From: Planctomycetota bacterium
Lineage (GTDB): Bacteria > Planctomycetota > GCA-2746535
Length of the DNA stretch: 64,000 nucleotides
Assembly: GCA_002746535.1 (NCBI GenBank)
Contig: NVWA01000002.1
Location: 141,030 to 205,029 of the forward strand
Direction of reading: 5' to 3'
Position 1 is the stretch's first letter. Each line of letters opens with the position of its first letter. Shown piece after piece: positions 17,350-27,600 of this stretch. The position numbers and the translations under genes were made by a program. The notes beneath the pieces are model-generated. The model was not told the origin of the DNA and made no database searches. It worked only from the letters and a program-made list of their open reading frames with translations.

Positions 17350-18342
17350 ATGAAAAATCTAATTTTGATATTTACTTTGGTCTTTATAAACTTTTCTCTA
17401 ATCGCTCAAGATGTGAACTCAAAAAAGTTAAAAATAACTGCCGGATGGTACTGGCCGGATGAATTAAAAGAGGTCTCCAATAAAGTTGCTTTTGCCAAAT
17501 CCCTTGGTTTTAATGCAATGATTTGGTGCAGTGGCACACAAGACAAAGAATTTATTAACGCATGTAAAAAAAATAGCATTCTTCCTTTTAAAATTATGGA
17601 ACCATTATCTAAAAAATATGGAACGCGACTTCAAGTTTTAACTCATGAAGAAAAAACGATAGACCAAAAACATACTCTTCATCAGTATGGAGGAGAACCG
17701 GCAAAAGGAAAACAAGATATATTAAGTAAAAAATTATTATGTCCTACTGATGATAAAATTATTAAAAATGTTAACGATGAAGTAAAAAGAATAATTAAAT
17801 TAGGTTACAAAGGCATCTGCTGGGATTTTATTGGATATCGAAATTTAAAATCCTGTCATTGCATGACTTGCACTGATAAAATCAAACTATTATCAAAAGA
17901 TAAACCTATTAATCTAGCAGCCTTTTATGAATCTCAGCTCATAGAATTATATAATCGCTTAGAAACGGAAATAAAAAATATCGACAAGAAAATCATTTCT
18001 GCTTGTCACATTCATCCTACATATTTACCAAACCCCTTTTATGCTTCAAAAATAAAAATTGATCATTGTGCCGTTACGTGCTCTTGGTTTTTTCTTCCAC
18101 ATTGGAAAAAATCTAAAATAAATAATCACATCGAAACAACCACTTCCTTTAGCAGCGGAATACCCATGATAGCTTATTATCAATCTGGCCCCATGTCTAG
18201 TCATACTAAATCAAAAAAGCAAATTGACTTTGAATTCAAAATATTACATAAATATAAAAAGAAAGGCCTCATGATTTGCGAATTAGGAAGTATTTATGGC
18301 CAAGATCATTTGATAAAAAAAATACAGAAACTATTAAAGTAA
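17350..18342 (+). CDS. Secreted protein with putative glycosidase-like TIM barrel
   Basis: This 330-residue protein has a signal peptide (1-20). The mature part has alternating helix-strand segments suggestive of a TIM barrel: KITAGWYWPDELKEVS, then LGFNAMIWCSG, IKLGYKGICWDFIGYRN, and KIISACHIHP. The WDF followed by CHCMTC recalls the D-x-x-R...CxC..C region of uncharacterised glycoside-hydrolase-like families, in which Asp is catalytic. The assignment is by pattern only. It stands alone with 218 bp upstream and 185 bp downstream. Confidence 0.45.
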   Translation: MKNLILIFTLVFINFSLIAQDVNSKKLKITAGWYWPDELKEVSNKVAFAKSLGFNAMIWCSGTQDKEFINACKKNSILPFKIMEPLSKKYGTRLQVLTHEEKTIDQKHTLHQYGGEPAKGKQDILSKKLLCPTDDKIIKNVNDEVKRIIKLGYKGICWDFIGYRNLKSCHCMTCTDKIKLLSKDKPINLAAFYESQLIELYNRLETEIKNIDKKIISACHIHPTYLPNPFYASKIKIDHCAVTCSWFFLPHWKKSKINNHIETTTSFSSGIPMIAYYQSGPMSSHTKSKKQIDFEFKILHKYKKKGLMICELGSIYGQDHLIKKIQKLLK

Positions 18343-18527
18343 TCGACTAAACTATAAGTCTCTTCAGGCTCTACAGTTTTTATCTAGGATTTTCTATCAA
18401 ATGATTTTTGATTGGAATAGGCATCTTCATGATACTTGTCTAAATACAGCTTAATCTAACTAGTTAATTTATTGACCTACCACTAGATTTCTATATATTC
18501 TAAATTAAAAAAAAACTAGGGAATCTT

Positions 18528-18962
18528 ATGAACGAACCAGAGAAAAAAAATTGGTGGGGTAGAAATTGGAAATGGTTTGTTCCAATTGGTTGTTTCGGTC
18601 TAGTGGCTCTATTTATGTGTTTCTTTGCTGCAATTTTTTTCTTTGTTTTCAGTATGATGAAATCATCTGATGCTTACAAACAGGGCTTCTCGACAGCTAT
18701 AAATAATGAAGAAGTTCAATTAGCGTTAGGCACTCCCATTGAAGCGGGAATGTTTGTCGCCGGCAACATTAATGTCAGTGGTGCTTCAGGCCAAGCAAAT
18801 TTAAGTATACCTATTTCTGGCCCACTGGGTGACGCAACCATCTATTTAGAAGCCACAAAGTCTGGGGGCCGTTGGAGTTTTCATAATCTTGAAGTTGAAA
18901 TTACAGGATCAGGTCAAAGCATAAACCTTCTTGAAGAAGAAGAATATGACAATGATGATTAA
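18528..18962 (+). CDS. Coa1/DUF1783-like membrane-anchored protein
   Basis: This 144-residue protein has a short cytoplasmic start rich in Trp, one membrane helix (about 17-43) and an outside domain. The domain pattern SSDAYKQGFSTAINNEEVQLALGTPIEAG, then NVSGASGQANLSIPISGPLGDATIYLEATKSGGRWSF is that of the cytochrome-oxidase assembly factor Coa1 family. In bacteria these proteins are uncharacterised. AGGGA precedes the ATG at 9 nt. Confidence 0.7.
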   Translation: MNEPEKKNWWGRNWKWFVPIGCFGLVALFMCFFAAIFFFVFSMMKSSDAYKQGFSTAINNEEVQLALGTPIEAGMFVAGNINVSGASGQANLSIPISGPLGDATIYLEATKSGGRWSFHNLEVEITGSGQSINLLEEEEYDNDD

Positions 18963-19007
18963 TCTAATTCCACCTTATTTTGAACGATGAATTAATATAC
19001 CTATAAT

Positions 19008-19919
19008 ATGTCTTTAACTGCCATAATTCTGATCCTCATTTCAGCTATTATGCATGCCGGTTGGAATCTATTAAGTAAAAGTAAACTTCCTACAGCAGCA
19101 TTTTTTCTGATTTCAAGTTTTACCGGTGCTCTGCTACTATCACCTTTTCTTATAATTAATATTAACATCGTTACAAATCACTTTTCATTAAACATCTGGA
19201 TGCTTCTTTTATCAACAGGATTCTTTATGAGTCTATACTATGTATCTCTAGCTGGAGCTTATCGGTCAGGAGAATTATCAATCGTATACCCGCTTGCCCG
19301 TTCTTCACCGGCAATTGTTGTATCAATAGTTACATTATTTTTTAGCCAAGGAAATCAAATATCAATTTTGTGTATCATCGGAATATTGTTTATTGTCATG
19401 GGCTGTTTTTTAATTCCAGTAAATAAATTTAGTGAAATTAAAATAAAAAATTACTTAAATTTAACTTGCGGGTTAGCTCTACTAGCCGCTATGGGCACCG
19501 CAGGTTATTCCATTATAGATGATGAAGCTCTAAGACAACTTAGAAATAATACGAATATTTCCATTAACAATATTCAAATAGCAATAATATATGCTTGCTT
19601 ACAAGCATGGATAGCATTTATTTGGTTATTATTTTTTGTATCTTTTCGACGTCAAGGACGATTAAGTTTCGCTAAAACTTTCAATGAACACTTACGTTAT
19701 GCCATGTTCGCTGGAGTAGCAATTCATATAACATACCTCTTGGTGCTTATCTCATTTGAATACGCTAAAAATGTTAGCTATGTTGTTGGATTTCGACAAT
19801 TAAGTATTCCCTTAGGAGTATTATGCGGAATTGTTCTTTTAAAAGAACCCTCTCATAAATTGAAACTAATTGGCGTAGGCATTGTTTTTATTGGACTAAT
19901 CTTAGTTGCTTTAGGTTGA
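19008..19919 (+). CDS. EamA/DMT-superfamily transporter
   Basis: This 303-residue protein has ten hydrophobic helices in two EamA halves. The first half holds SAIMHAGWNLLSKSK and GELSIVYPLARSSPAIVV; the second ends PLGVLCGIVLLKEPSHKLKLIGVGIVFIG. Both are strong DMT-family signatures. Members export or import metabolites such as amino acids; the substrate is unknown. No ribosome site is visible before the ATG, and it lies 45 nt after the Coa1-like gene. Confidence 0.85.
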   Translation: MSLTAIILILISAIMHAGWNLLSKSKLPTAAFFLISSFTGALLLSPFLIININIVTNHFSLNIWMLLLSTGFFMSLYYVSLAGAYRSGELSIVYPLARSSPAIVVSIVTLFFSQGNQISILCIIGILFIVMGCFLIPVNKFSEIKIKNYLNLTCGLALLAAMGTAGYSIIDDEALRQLRNNTNISINNIQIAIIYACLQAWIAFIWLLFFVSFRRQGRLSFAKTFNEHLRYAMFAGVAIHITYLLVLISFEYAKNVSYVVGFRQLSIPLGVLCGIVLLKEPSHKLKLIGVGIVFIGLILVALG

Positions 19920-20041
19920 AAAAAGATCAACAGAAATTGCTCCATTAATGAGATAAACAATTAATCTATAGATTTTAATTTAAATTTATTTTATTTTTTA
20001 AAAAAAGATAATATTCACATTTTTCTCTTCAAAGCTGATAC

Positions 20042-20638
20042 ATGACAACAACAAGACCACCATTAATCTCCAGATATACTTACAGAGCTCATGTAAATTT
20101 TGAACTTCTAAATGGTGCTTTTTTCTCCATTATGAGCTTTAAAGAAGTTATCGCTAGAAAAACATTGCACGCTACTGACTGGCAGATTGCTATTTTAGCT
20201 TCAGCCGTACATGGCTTTTTTATTTTTGGATTTATTGTCAGTCGTTTAATGGAAGGCCGTCCTAAAAAACCTTTTATTTTATTTTCAGCTTATATTGGAA
20301 GAGCGGTCTTACTGCTAATATTATTCACAACCAGTCCTTTTTATTTTATTCTAGTTTGTTGCATAAGTTTTTTTGCCGAGATGGTTTTTCATCCAGCCTG
20401 GACATCTGTCATGCAATCAAATTATCATCCGGACTGGCAAGGTAGATTAAATGGTAAGGTTGTAGCATACACAAGTGCGGCATCAATGGTAACAGCCCTC
20501 ATCGTTGGATGGTGGCTAGATAAAGATCCTCACTCTTATCAATTAATTTTTCCATTAGCTGGCATGATAGGCTTGTTAAGTTATATCAAAGCTTCTAAGA
20601 TTAAAGTTCGCAAAGCAAGAACCCCCTACTACTCCTAA
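20042..20638 (+). pseudogene. MFS transporter, N-terminal half (frameshifted)
   Basis: These 198 residues contain six hydrophobic segments, the first half of a major facilitator: HATDWQIAILASAVHGFFIF, SRLMEGRPKKPFILFSAYIGRAVLL, and a motif-A-like loop near 65-75. The frame ends at TAA 20636-20638, right after a C5 run at 20622-20626. Removing one C joins it without a stop to the next frame, which carries the other six helices. So this is either a disrupted gene, a sequencing slip, or a rare programmed +1 shift. Confidence 0.6.
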
Positions 20639-20648
20639 TGCAATTGAT

Positions 20649-21275
20649 ATGAAGTTTTTCATCAACACGTTTATATCTCTTATCCAATTATTAAAAGAGA
20701 ATAAGGTGTTCTTTAAATATGAACTGATTTTTTTCATATATGGACTTGGGTTTATGATATTGCTGCCAATAAATGTATTTCTTTTTGTAGATCATTTTAA
20801 TATGAGCTATAAAGAAATAACCTTTGCTCAAATTATTTGCTTTAATCTTGGGCTAATAATGTTTTCCTCTTTTGCAGGTAGAATATTTGATCATTATAAA
20901 GTTGTCAAAGCAACAGGTATTTATTTTCTATCTCTTGCTTTTTATCCAGCTTTATTGTTATTTGCATTGGTGGTGCATTCAAAGTCTTCTGTTTTTATAG
21001 CCTTTTTTATATATGGAGTCGCTATGTCAGGAGTTGTTCAGTCGTGGATGCTATCTTCAATAAAATTCTCCGGGGACAAAGACTCTTCCACCTTTATGGG
21101 AATTCACGTTACTGCCGTTGGAATACGTTCAATTATTGGCCCATCTATAGGCGTCTTGATTGCAAAACAACTATCGATGATTTCTGTTTTCGCTATAGCA
21201 ATAGGATTATTTTTAACGGCAGGGTATTTAATGTTTAAATTAAAACTAAGCCCAAGTCTCTCAAAGTCTATCTAA
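20649..21275 (+). pseudogene. MFS transporter, C-terminal half (frameshifted)
   Basis: These 208 residues hold six further hydrophobic helices: ELIFFIYGLGFMILLPINVFLFVDHF, MFSSFAGRIFDHYKVVKATGIY (motif-A-like loop between helices 8 and 9), and VGIRSIIGPSIGVLIAKQL. The frame is open upstream through the C5 run, so the ATG at 20649 need not be used. With the first half it would give one 12-helix transporter of about 410 residues, normal for the family. Confidence 0.6.
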
Positions 21276-21368
21276 GTCTATCTAAGTTTATTTATAAGCA
21301 TTAAACAATGTTTGCCTTTTTTCAAATAGATTTAAAATGGAGTTCTTAAATTAACAAGAAAGAGAAGC

Positions 21369-21653
21369 ATGGAATATTTTCAATACATAAATAAAGCATC
21401 CAATGGAAGTTTAACACCTGTTTTATATTACTTGGGTGTAACCATGGCAATTATATGGCTCGTAATTAATATTATCTGTGCTATTTCAGTTTATGATTAT
21501 GCTGGTCGGTATGAAAAACATGTTGAAACGAAACTTGTATTGCTACCAAAACCATTATGGATAATCGCTTCTTTATTTGGTGGGATTTTTGTGGGAACTT
21601 GCTTTTATTTATTACATTTCTCAACACTGAACCCATTAATTAAAAAACAATAA
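21369..21653 (+). CDS. Small two-helix membrane protein of unknown function
   Basis: This 94-residue protein has hydrophobic helices at about 17-42 and 62-85 separated by a charged loop (DYAGRYEKHVETK). GAAAGAGAAGC precedes the ATG and is a plausible ribosome site. No family is recognised. It converges on the DapA-like gene 28 bp away. Confidence 0.55.
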   Translation: MEYFQYINKASNGSLTPVLYYLGVTMAIIWLVINIICAISVYDYAGRYEKHVETKLVLLPKPLWIIASLFGGIFVGTCFYLLHFSTLNPLIKKQ

Positions 21654-21681
21654 CGTCAGTATAGTTCTGCAAATATAATTA

Positions 21682-22755
21682 CTACTCAGACCACTTTGAT
21701 AGGTTGTCTCTTATAAAGTCATCGTCAATTAAATGAGGATATGATTTACATACTCTATCTAATTCTTCACTTTGACCTGGGGATAGAATCTCATCAGGAT
21801 TTAAACACCAAATCCCTTTCATTAATCCTTGACGACGTAGAATTTCATGAATTCCAGGAATACAACCTTCAAAATTGTTGGCTGTATCAAACAAGGCTGC
21901 ATTAGAGTCAGTGACTTCAATAGCTAGGGTTAAAATTTCTGGCGGAATTGGATTATTTGAATCTACAATTTCATGAATTTGTTGCAAAAGTTCTACGGCT
22001 GCTTTTGTCCAGACACAGAAGTGACCTAACAATCCTCCTTTAATCCTAACCCTTTTTTCACCGTTGCTTGTTTGAATTTTATATTCTGATAATAAATCAA
22101 TCACGATGTTATCATCATTACCAGTATATAAGGTGATCTCATTTTCTTTGCCGGCTTCACAAACTGCTCGGACAACATCAAAGGTTTGATAACGATTAAA
22201 AGGAGCCATCTTGATGGCCAATACATTATCAATGTCTACAAATTTGCGCCAAAACTCGTAAGGCAATACTCGTCCACCAACAGCTGGTTGTAGATAAAAT
22301 CCAATAATCGGAATAACTTCTGCTACTTTTTTACAGTGTTCTATTATTTCATCAATACTAGAATCTTTTAATGCCGCTAAACTCAATAATGAGGCATGAT
22401 ATCCCGTGGCTACAGCAAATTCAGCTTCTTTAATCGCTTGTTCAGTACCACCACAAACACCAGAAACTTTTAATATTTTTTTATTTATTTTTTCACAATA
22501 TTCATCAATAGTTTTTGAAACCACCCTCAACACTGGTTCAAATAAACCAACCTCGGGATCTCTAATTTCAAATTGGGTAGAATGTACACCACAGGCAATG
22601 CCTCCAGAGCCCGCATCAATATAATATCTTGTTAATATTCGTTGCTGAGCCTCATCAAATTTTCTATTTTCATCTAATGCTAAAGGCATAGCAGGGATTG
22701 CCATACCCTTTCTAACTTCTTCTAAAATTTCACTTGGTATTTCCGATATTTTCAT
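21682..22755 (-). CDS. Dihydrodipicolinate synthase/N-acetylneuraminate lyase family protein
   Basis: This 357-residue TIM-barrel class I aldolase is somewhat longer than typical DapA (about 290). LTRYYIDAGSGGIACGVHSTQF is the first-strand region, IIGFYLQPAVGGRVL carries the active-site Tyr, and LAIKMAPFNRY carries the Schiff-base Lys. Such proteins make or break keto-acid aldols in sugar-acid breakdown. It begins 2 nt after the stop of the epimerase gene, so the two act in one pathway, probably a sugar or sugar-acid route. Confidence 0.82.
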   Translation of the reverse strand: MKISEIPSEILEEVRKGMAIPAMPLALDENRKFDEAQQRILTRYYIDAGSGGIACGVHSTQFEIRDPEVGLFEPVLRVVSKTIDEYCEKINKKILKVSGVCGGTEQAIKEAEFAVATGYHASLLSLAALKDSSIDEIIEHCKKVAEVIPIIGFYLQPAVGGRVLPYEFWRKFVDIDNVLAIKMAPFNRYQTFDVVRAVCEAGKENEITLYTGNDDNIVIDLLSEYKIQTSNGEKRVRIKGGLLGHFCVWTKAAVELLQQIHEIVDSNNPIPPEILTLAIEVTDSNAALFDTANNFEGCIPGIHEILRRQGLMKGIWCLNPDEILSPGQSEELDRVCKSYPHLIDDDFIRDNLSKWSE

Positions 22756-22757
22756 CT

Positions 22758-23795
22758 TTAATACTTTCCTGAAGTAACTTCAAAATGAGTTCTTTTATTT
22801 AAAGATTTGCCACCAGATTTTAACCAAGCAGCTATCCATTTTATCATTAGTTTTGGTCCTACACTTGGATACCCAAAAAGTTCTGTGGCATAGGAGGAAT
22901 TATTCAAATACATTCTTTCACTTGGTTCACCAGAAAACGTAGGCGTTTTATCAAAGTACTTTGCAAATTCATTTGCTATCCATTTTACAGACAATGTTTC
23001 TGGTCCTGTAATATTCATCACGTTACCATTCACCTTACATTGACCCAAACACAATAATGCCTGAGAGTTTGCATCACCTTGCCAAATCACATTAACATGA
23101 GAGCTTGTAATATCAACGGGCTCATCATTTAAAATGTTTTCGCCAATATCTCTCATAACTCCATAACGCAAATCAATAGCATAATTTAGACGATACAAAC
23201 ATAGTGGTGTTTTATCAGTAATAGAATAATATTCAAAAACTCTTTCCCTTCCGAGTGTAGATTGAGCATAATCACCAATTGGTGCTGGTACCCTTTCTTC
23301 TGTTGAACCTCCAGAGGTAATCTCTTCTAATGGATAAACGCAACCAGTAGAAAAAGCTAAAATATTAGAACCTTTAAAATGACGAGCAACGTTTGTTGGA
23401 ACAACAGTATTCATAGCCCAAGTCATGGCTTCTTCACCTTGGGTTCCAAATTTTTTGCCTGCCATAAAAATTACATTTTCTACTTTTGGCAATTTATTTA
23501 CAGAATCAGGGTCAAGCAAATCACATGCGATTGTTTTCACACCAAAATCTTCCAAGACTTTACGACCTTCTGGGTTTGAAAATCTTGAAACACCATAAAC
23601 AGTTTTTGAAATTTTTGCCTCTTTAATAGCATTGACGGCCAAACCACCGAGAGTAATTCCCATTTTGCCACCGATGCCAAGAACAATAATGTCCCCTTTT
23701 AATTTCTTCATAAAATCTACTAATTGCGGAGTAGGTTTGGTCATCACCTCATCCAATTCTTTTTCATCTTTAATTAATTCGGGAAATTCATTCAT
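22758..23795 (-). CDS. NAD-dependent epimerase/dehydratase family protein
   Basis: This 345-residue extended SDR has DIIVLGIGGKMGITLGGLAV near residues 40-60 as its dinucleotide-binding motif (GxGGxMG, a slight variant of GxxGxxG), VIFMAGKKFG near 108 and a QSTLGRERVFEY helix where YxxxK would be expected. There Tyr appears as YAQSTLGRE, without the Lys four places on, so the catalytic pair is altered. ATG 23795 is chosen because GGAG lies 8 nt before it. GTG 23813 is the alternative. It is in an operon with the DapA-like gene. Confidence 0.75.
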   Translation of the reverse strand: MNEFPELIKDEKELDEVMTKPTPQLVDFMKKLKGDIIVLGIGGKMGITLGGLAVNAIKEAKISKTVYGVSRFSNPEGRKVLEDFGVKTIACDLLDPDSVNKLPKVENVIFMAGKKFGTQGEEAMTWAMNTVVPTNVARHFKGSNILAFSTGCVYPLEEITSGGSTEERVPAPIGDYAQSTLGRERVFEYYSITDKTPLCLYRLNYAIDLRYGVMRDIGENILNDEPVDITSSHVNVIWQGDANSQALLCLGQCKVNGNVMNITGPETLSVKWIANEFAKYFDKTPTFSGEPSERMYLNNSSYATELFGYPSVGPKLMIKWIAAWLKSGGKSLNKRTHFEVTSGKY

Positions 23796-24013
23796 TTCAA
23801 TTACTCCAAACACTCTTATTAAACGCCTTTAAAACTAATATAATAAAAATTCGTCAAAATAAAACTAAAAAGTTGGTTTTAGTTCTCATCTCGCTGCAGC
23901 TTAGATTATAGCAAATTAGTTTTCTTATAGATAATAATCGAGCAATTTATCGATTTAAAAATTGTTCTCAAAAGATATAAAAGACAAAAGTAAAATTCCA
24001 AGTGAGAAAAGTA

Positions 24014-24406
24014 ATGACGCCAAAAATAATTTATATGATTGCTTGCTTTTATGGTGGAACAGGCGTAATTCTAGGTGCTTTTGGAGCTCACTTTTTAAAA
24101 GAAAAACTGTCACTTGAACAACTAGATAGTTTCAAAACAGGTGTTTATTACCAATTTTTTCATGCTTTACTTTTGCTGTTTATTGGTGTCCAAACGGAAA
24201 AATCCGCAGGCATTTGGCTAACTTCTTCCGGTTATCTGATCATTGTTGGAATCGCTTTTTTTTCAGGAAGTATCTATTTATTATCTACAAAAGACATTTT
24301 GGGTATTCAAAGCTGGAAATGGTTGGGCCCCATAACTCCTTTGGGAGGATCACTAATGATTCTATCATGGTTTTCCCTCATTATTTATTTTGCAAAAAGT
24401 AAATAA
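24014..24406 (+). CDS. DUF423 family membrane protein
   Basis: This 130-residue protein has four hydrophobic helices. GGTGVILGAFGAHFLKEKLS followed by FKTGVYYQFFHALLLLFIG is the well-known signature of DUF423 (YgdD-type) proteins, and ends with ITPLGGSLMILSW. The function is unknown. The gene stands alone. ATG 24014 is preferred to GTG 24002 because the family usually begins there. Confidence 0.88.
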   Translation: MTPKIIYMIACFYGGTGVILGAFGAHFLKEKLSLEQLDSFKTGVYYQFFHALLLLFIGVQTEKSAGIWLTSSGYLIIVGIAFFSGSIYLLSTKDILGIQSWKWLGPITPLGGSLMILSWFSLIIYFAKSK

Positions 24407-24663
24407 TTGTATCATTTAGTTAATTTCTAATCTTAATTGCTGGTTTATATGGCAAAAAGAATCTATCTAGTAGCGTTACTTTAGAAGTATTTTCTTAATT
24501 TTTAAAACTATCAAAACAAACTGAATGTTTAAAATATACTATCAAGTTCGTCTAAATAATGCCGAAATTAATTAAAGTATTTAAGATTATTATAATATTT
24601 ATACGGTCTTAGATTTGCTTAAACAACTAATATGTTTAAAGAACTTAATTGAGCGAAACACAG

Positions 24664-27600
24664 ATGAAAACAAAATTTCTAATTTTAAAACAAATCGTGC
24701 TTTTTATAACCCTAAGTCTAATTATTTCTTCTTGTGGAAATAATTCCGAAGATGGAACTTCAGGCAAAAAAGCAAAAATAACTGCTGATGCAGGCCCAAA
24801 CGTAACCATAAAATTAGGAGAAAGTGCCTTTCTGAATGGAGCAGCCAGTACACCACAGGCAGAAATCAGTCGATACTTTTGGTTAAAAACTACTGGTCCC
24901 GATTTAGTTTTCATTCAAGATTCACCAAATCAGTTTTTGACTCCTACTGAAGTTGGCACATACACGTTTAGACTTTTTGTTTTTTCTGCAGATGGTGCTA
25001 GTGATACTGATGATGTAACGATCACCGTTGGTGGTCAAAAACCACTTTCCATAGCGGGGGATGATCAAGCAGTCGTTGTTAACAAACCAGTTCAGCTAGA
25101 TGGTTCGGCATCAGTTCTAAGAAGCGAAGGGATTTTAAGATATTTATGGACACCTGTTACATTCCCATCTGGTGATAAACCGCTACTATTACAAACAAGC
25201 CCAACGCCAATATTTACTCCTCTTACTTTAGGTACATACGAGTTTTCACTAATTGTTTCTACGGAAGAATTTACTAGTACCCCTGATTTCGTCTCCATTG
25301 CCGTAACCAACATTTTACCTGTTGCAAATGCAGGAGTTGATAAGTCAGTTTTTATAAACACACTAGCACAGTTGGACGGAACAAAAAGTATAGAGCCAGA
25401 TGATTCTGTGCCAATATATACGTGGACACAATTACAAGGGCCTACCATAAACCTTCTAAATAGCGGTACATTAAAACCAAGTTTTTTCCCAGATGTAAAA
25501 GGGACGTATCAATTTGGACTTACTCTAAAAGTTAATGGTATCTCATCAACTCAAGATACTGTAGATATTGTGGTCATTGATGAGACAGGGGGTAATGTGC
25601 CAATAGCAGACCCAGGAAAAGATGTTACTGGTTTTGTTGGAGAAATAGTAGAGTTAGATGGTACAGCTAGTACTAGTCCGACAGGTGGAGAGTTAATTTT
25701 TACTTGGTTTCAAACGGGTGGCGAACCTAATGACATAGATGCCAGTAACTTAAATAGTTCAAAGATTACCTTAATTGCAAAGCAACCAGGGGTATATACT
25801 TATTCACTAGTTGTCTTTGATGGACAATTTACAAGTGCTGCCCAAACTGTTTTAGTAAACATGTTTAGAAGAGAAGATACCAATCTTGGTCCGGTCATTT
25901 TTGAACCCATCGATAGAATTACTGCTCGAATAGGCGAACCAATCATGTTGGATATCAGCGCCATCGACTTAGAGGATAATCCCATAAATTACATTACAAC
26001 CACACAGGTTCCGCAAGGTGAAAACTATCGTCTGGATGCAGCGTTAGACCCTATCATTGTTTTTAGACCAAATTTAGCTATCAATTCAAAAAGCTCATTT
26101 ACTTTCACGATGGCTTCTCAAGATGGTATTTCTCAAACTGTTCGCCGTGTACAAGTTGATTTAATTCCTCATCAATTTGGCCGAAACGATAGTCGTACAG
26201 CAATAATCGGAAATGTGACGGATGTACAAGGTACACCATTAATCAATGTTGCTATTAATTGTGGTATCAGCGTTACCAAAACTGATAAAAACGGAAGATT
26301 TTCTCTCATCAGAATACCAGATGGCAAAGATATAACGTTAATTCTAGATGGCAGAAGGGCATTCACTCAAGCCGAATCAGATGACCCAACAAGAGCATTT
26401 GTATACGAATTAGAAACAACTACTGTTGATTTAGAACCATTTATTAACAATACGATTTCAAGAGAATTTACTTTGTATCGAGTATTTTCAGGTGACCTTG
26501 TAGATATCAGAAGAGATAAAGAAAGTGTAGTCAAAGCGATAAGTGATGCTGTAGTTGAAGATTTTGAACTAAAAGTACCTGCTTCATCACCTATGGGAAT
26601 CACCGGAGCATTTACAAGCTCAATGTCAGTTCACTCCATTGATTTAAGCCTAACACCAGGACAATGGGATACATTATTTACTCCTGCTATTTTAACGAAA
26701 GTTAGACCCCACCATGTAAAATATAGAATTCCAGCTTCAATAAAAATACCTAATACTGCAAATTTACCTGGAGGTACAATTGCAACCTTATGGAAATTGG
26801 ATACCGCCAAAAATATATTAATTCCTTTAAATGATATTACAGTAAAAGGCAATACCCTTGAAACAGAAAAAGGTGGTTTGACTGAAAATGGTTATTTGTT
26901 TACAGCTTTATCAGTTTCAGGAATAATTAGATCTGGAAAAGAAAAAGTATCTATCAATGAAGATAATTTAAAAGAACTAGAAGACCTAAGAAAATATTCG
27001 ATAGAAATAAAAAAAGAAATAGCTTCCGTAATTAATCAAGAAAAAATGTCAGATAGCCTAGGCGCAATTTCACTACTATCTAGCTTTAATGCTGCCTATG
27101 ATTTAGGATTTTTACAAAATGAATCTTTAGGAAATTCTGCCTACAAACGATTACAAATAAAGTTTGTTCTCGGCTCAGAACTTGCAAAGGTAATTGAAGC
27201 AGGCTCAACTATAGCTGATGAAATAGATGTTAAAATTGATCCGATTGTAACAAAGCTCAATGATTTCTTAAAAAATATTAAAAGAGATGCTGTTTTAACA
27301 AGTCAAATAAATGAATTAAAAGATTTATTTATTACAAAAGGTTTTGATCTAGAAAACAATTCTGAAACATTATTAATAAAAGATATTTTAGCAAAAAGAA
27401 AAGCACAAATAAAATTAATTACGGATCCGCTACAAGATGTTGTTTTTACAAATGAATCCCTAACAGAAGTAGCTGCAGCGAAAATTGCTGAACCCGTATC
27501 TGTTAGTAATGAACTATATACAAATCCTCATCCATATACTAATGTCTTAGTACGTTTAGATGAATTCGTTGCTGATATTGAAGCAATATTCGACACACAT

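Noticed and set aside
26172-26852. Minus-strand ORFs inside the giant lipoprotein gene
   Set aside because: They are shadows of the plus-strand gene with no ribosome sites or domain features.
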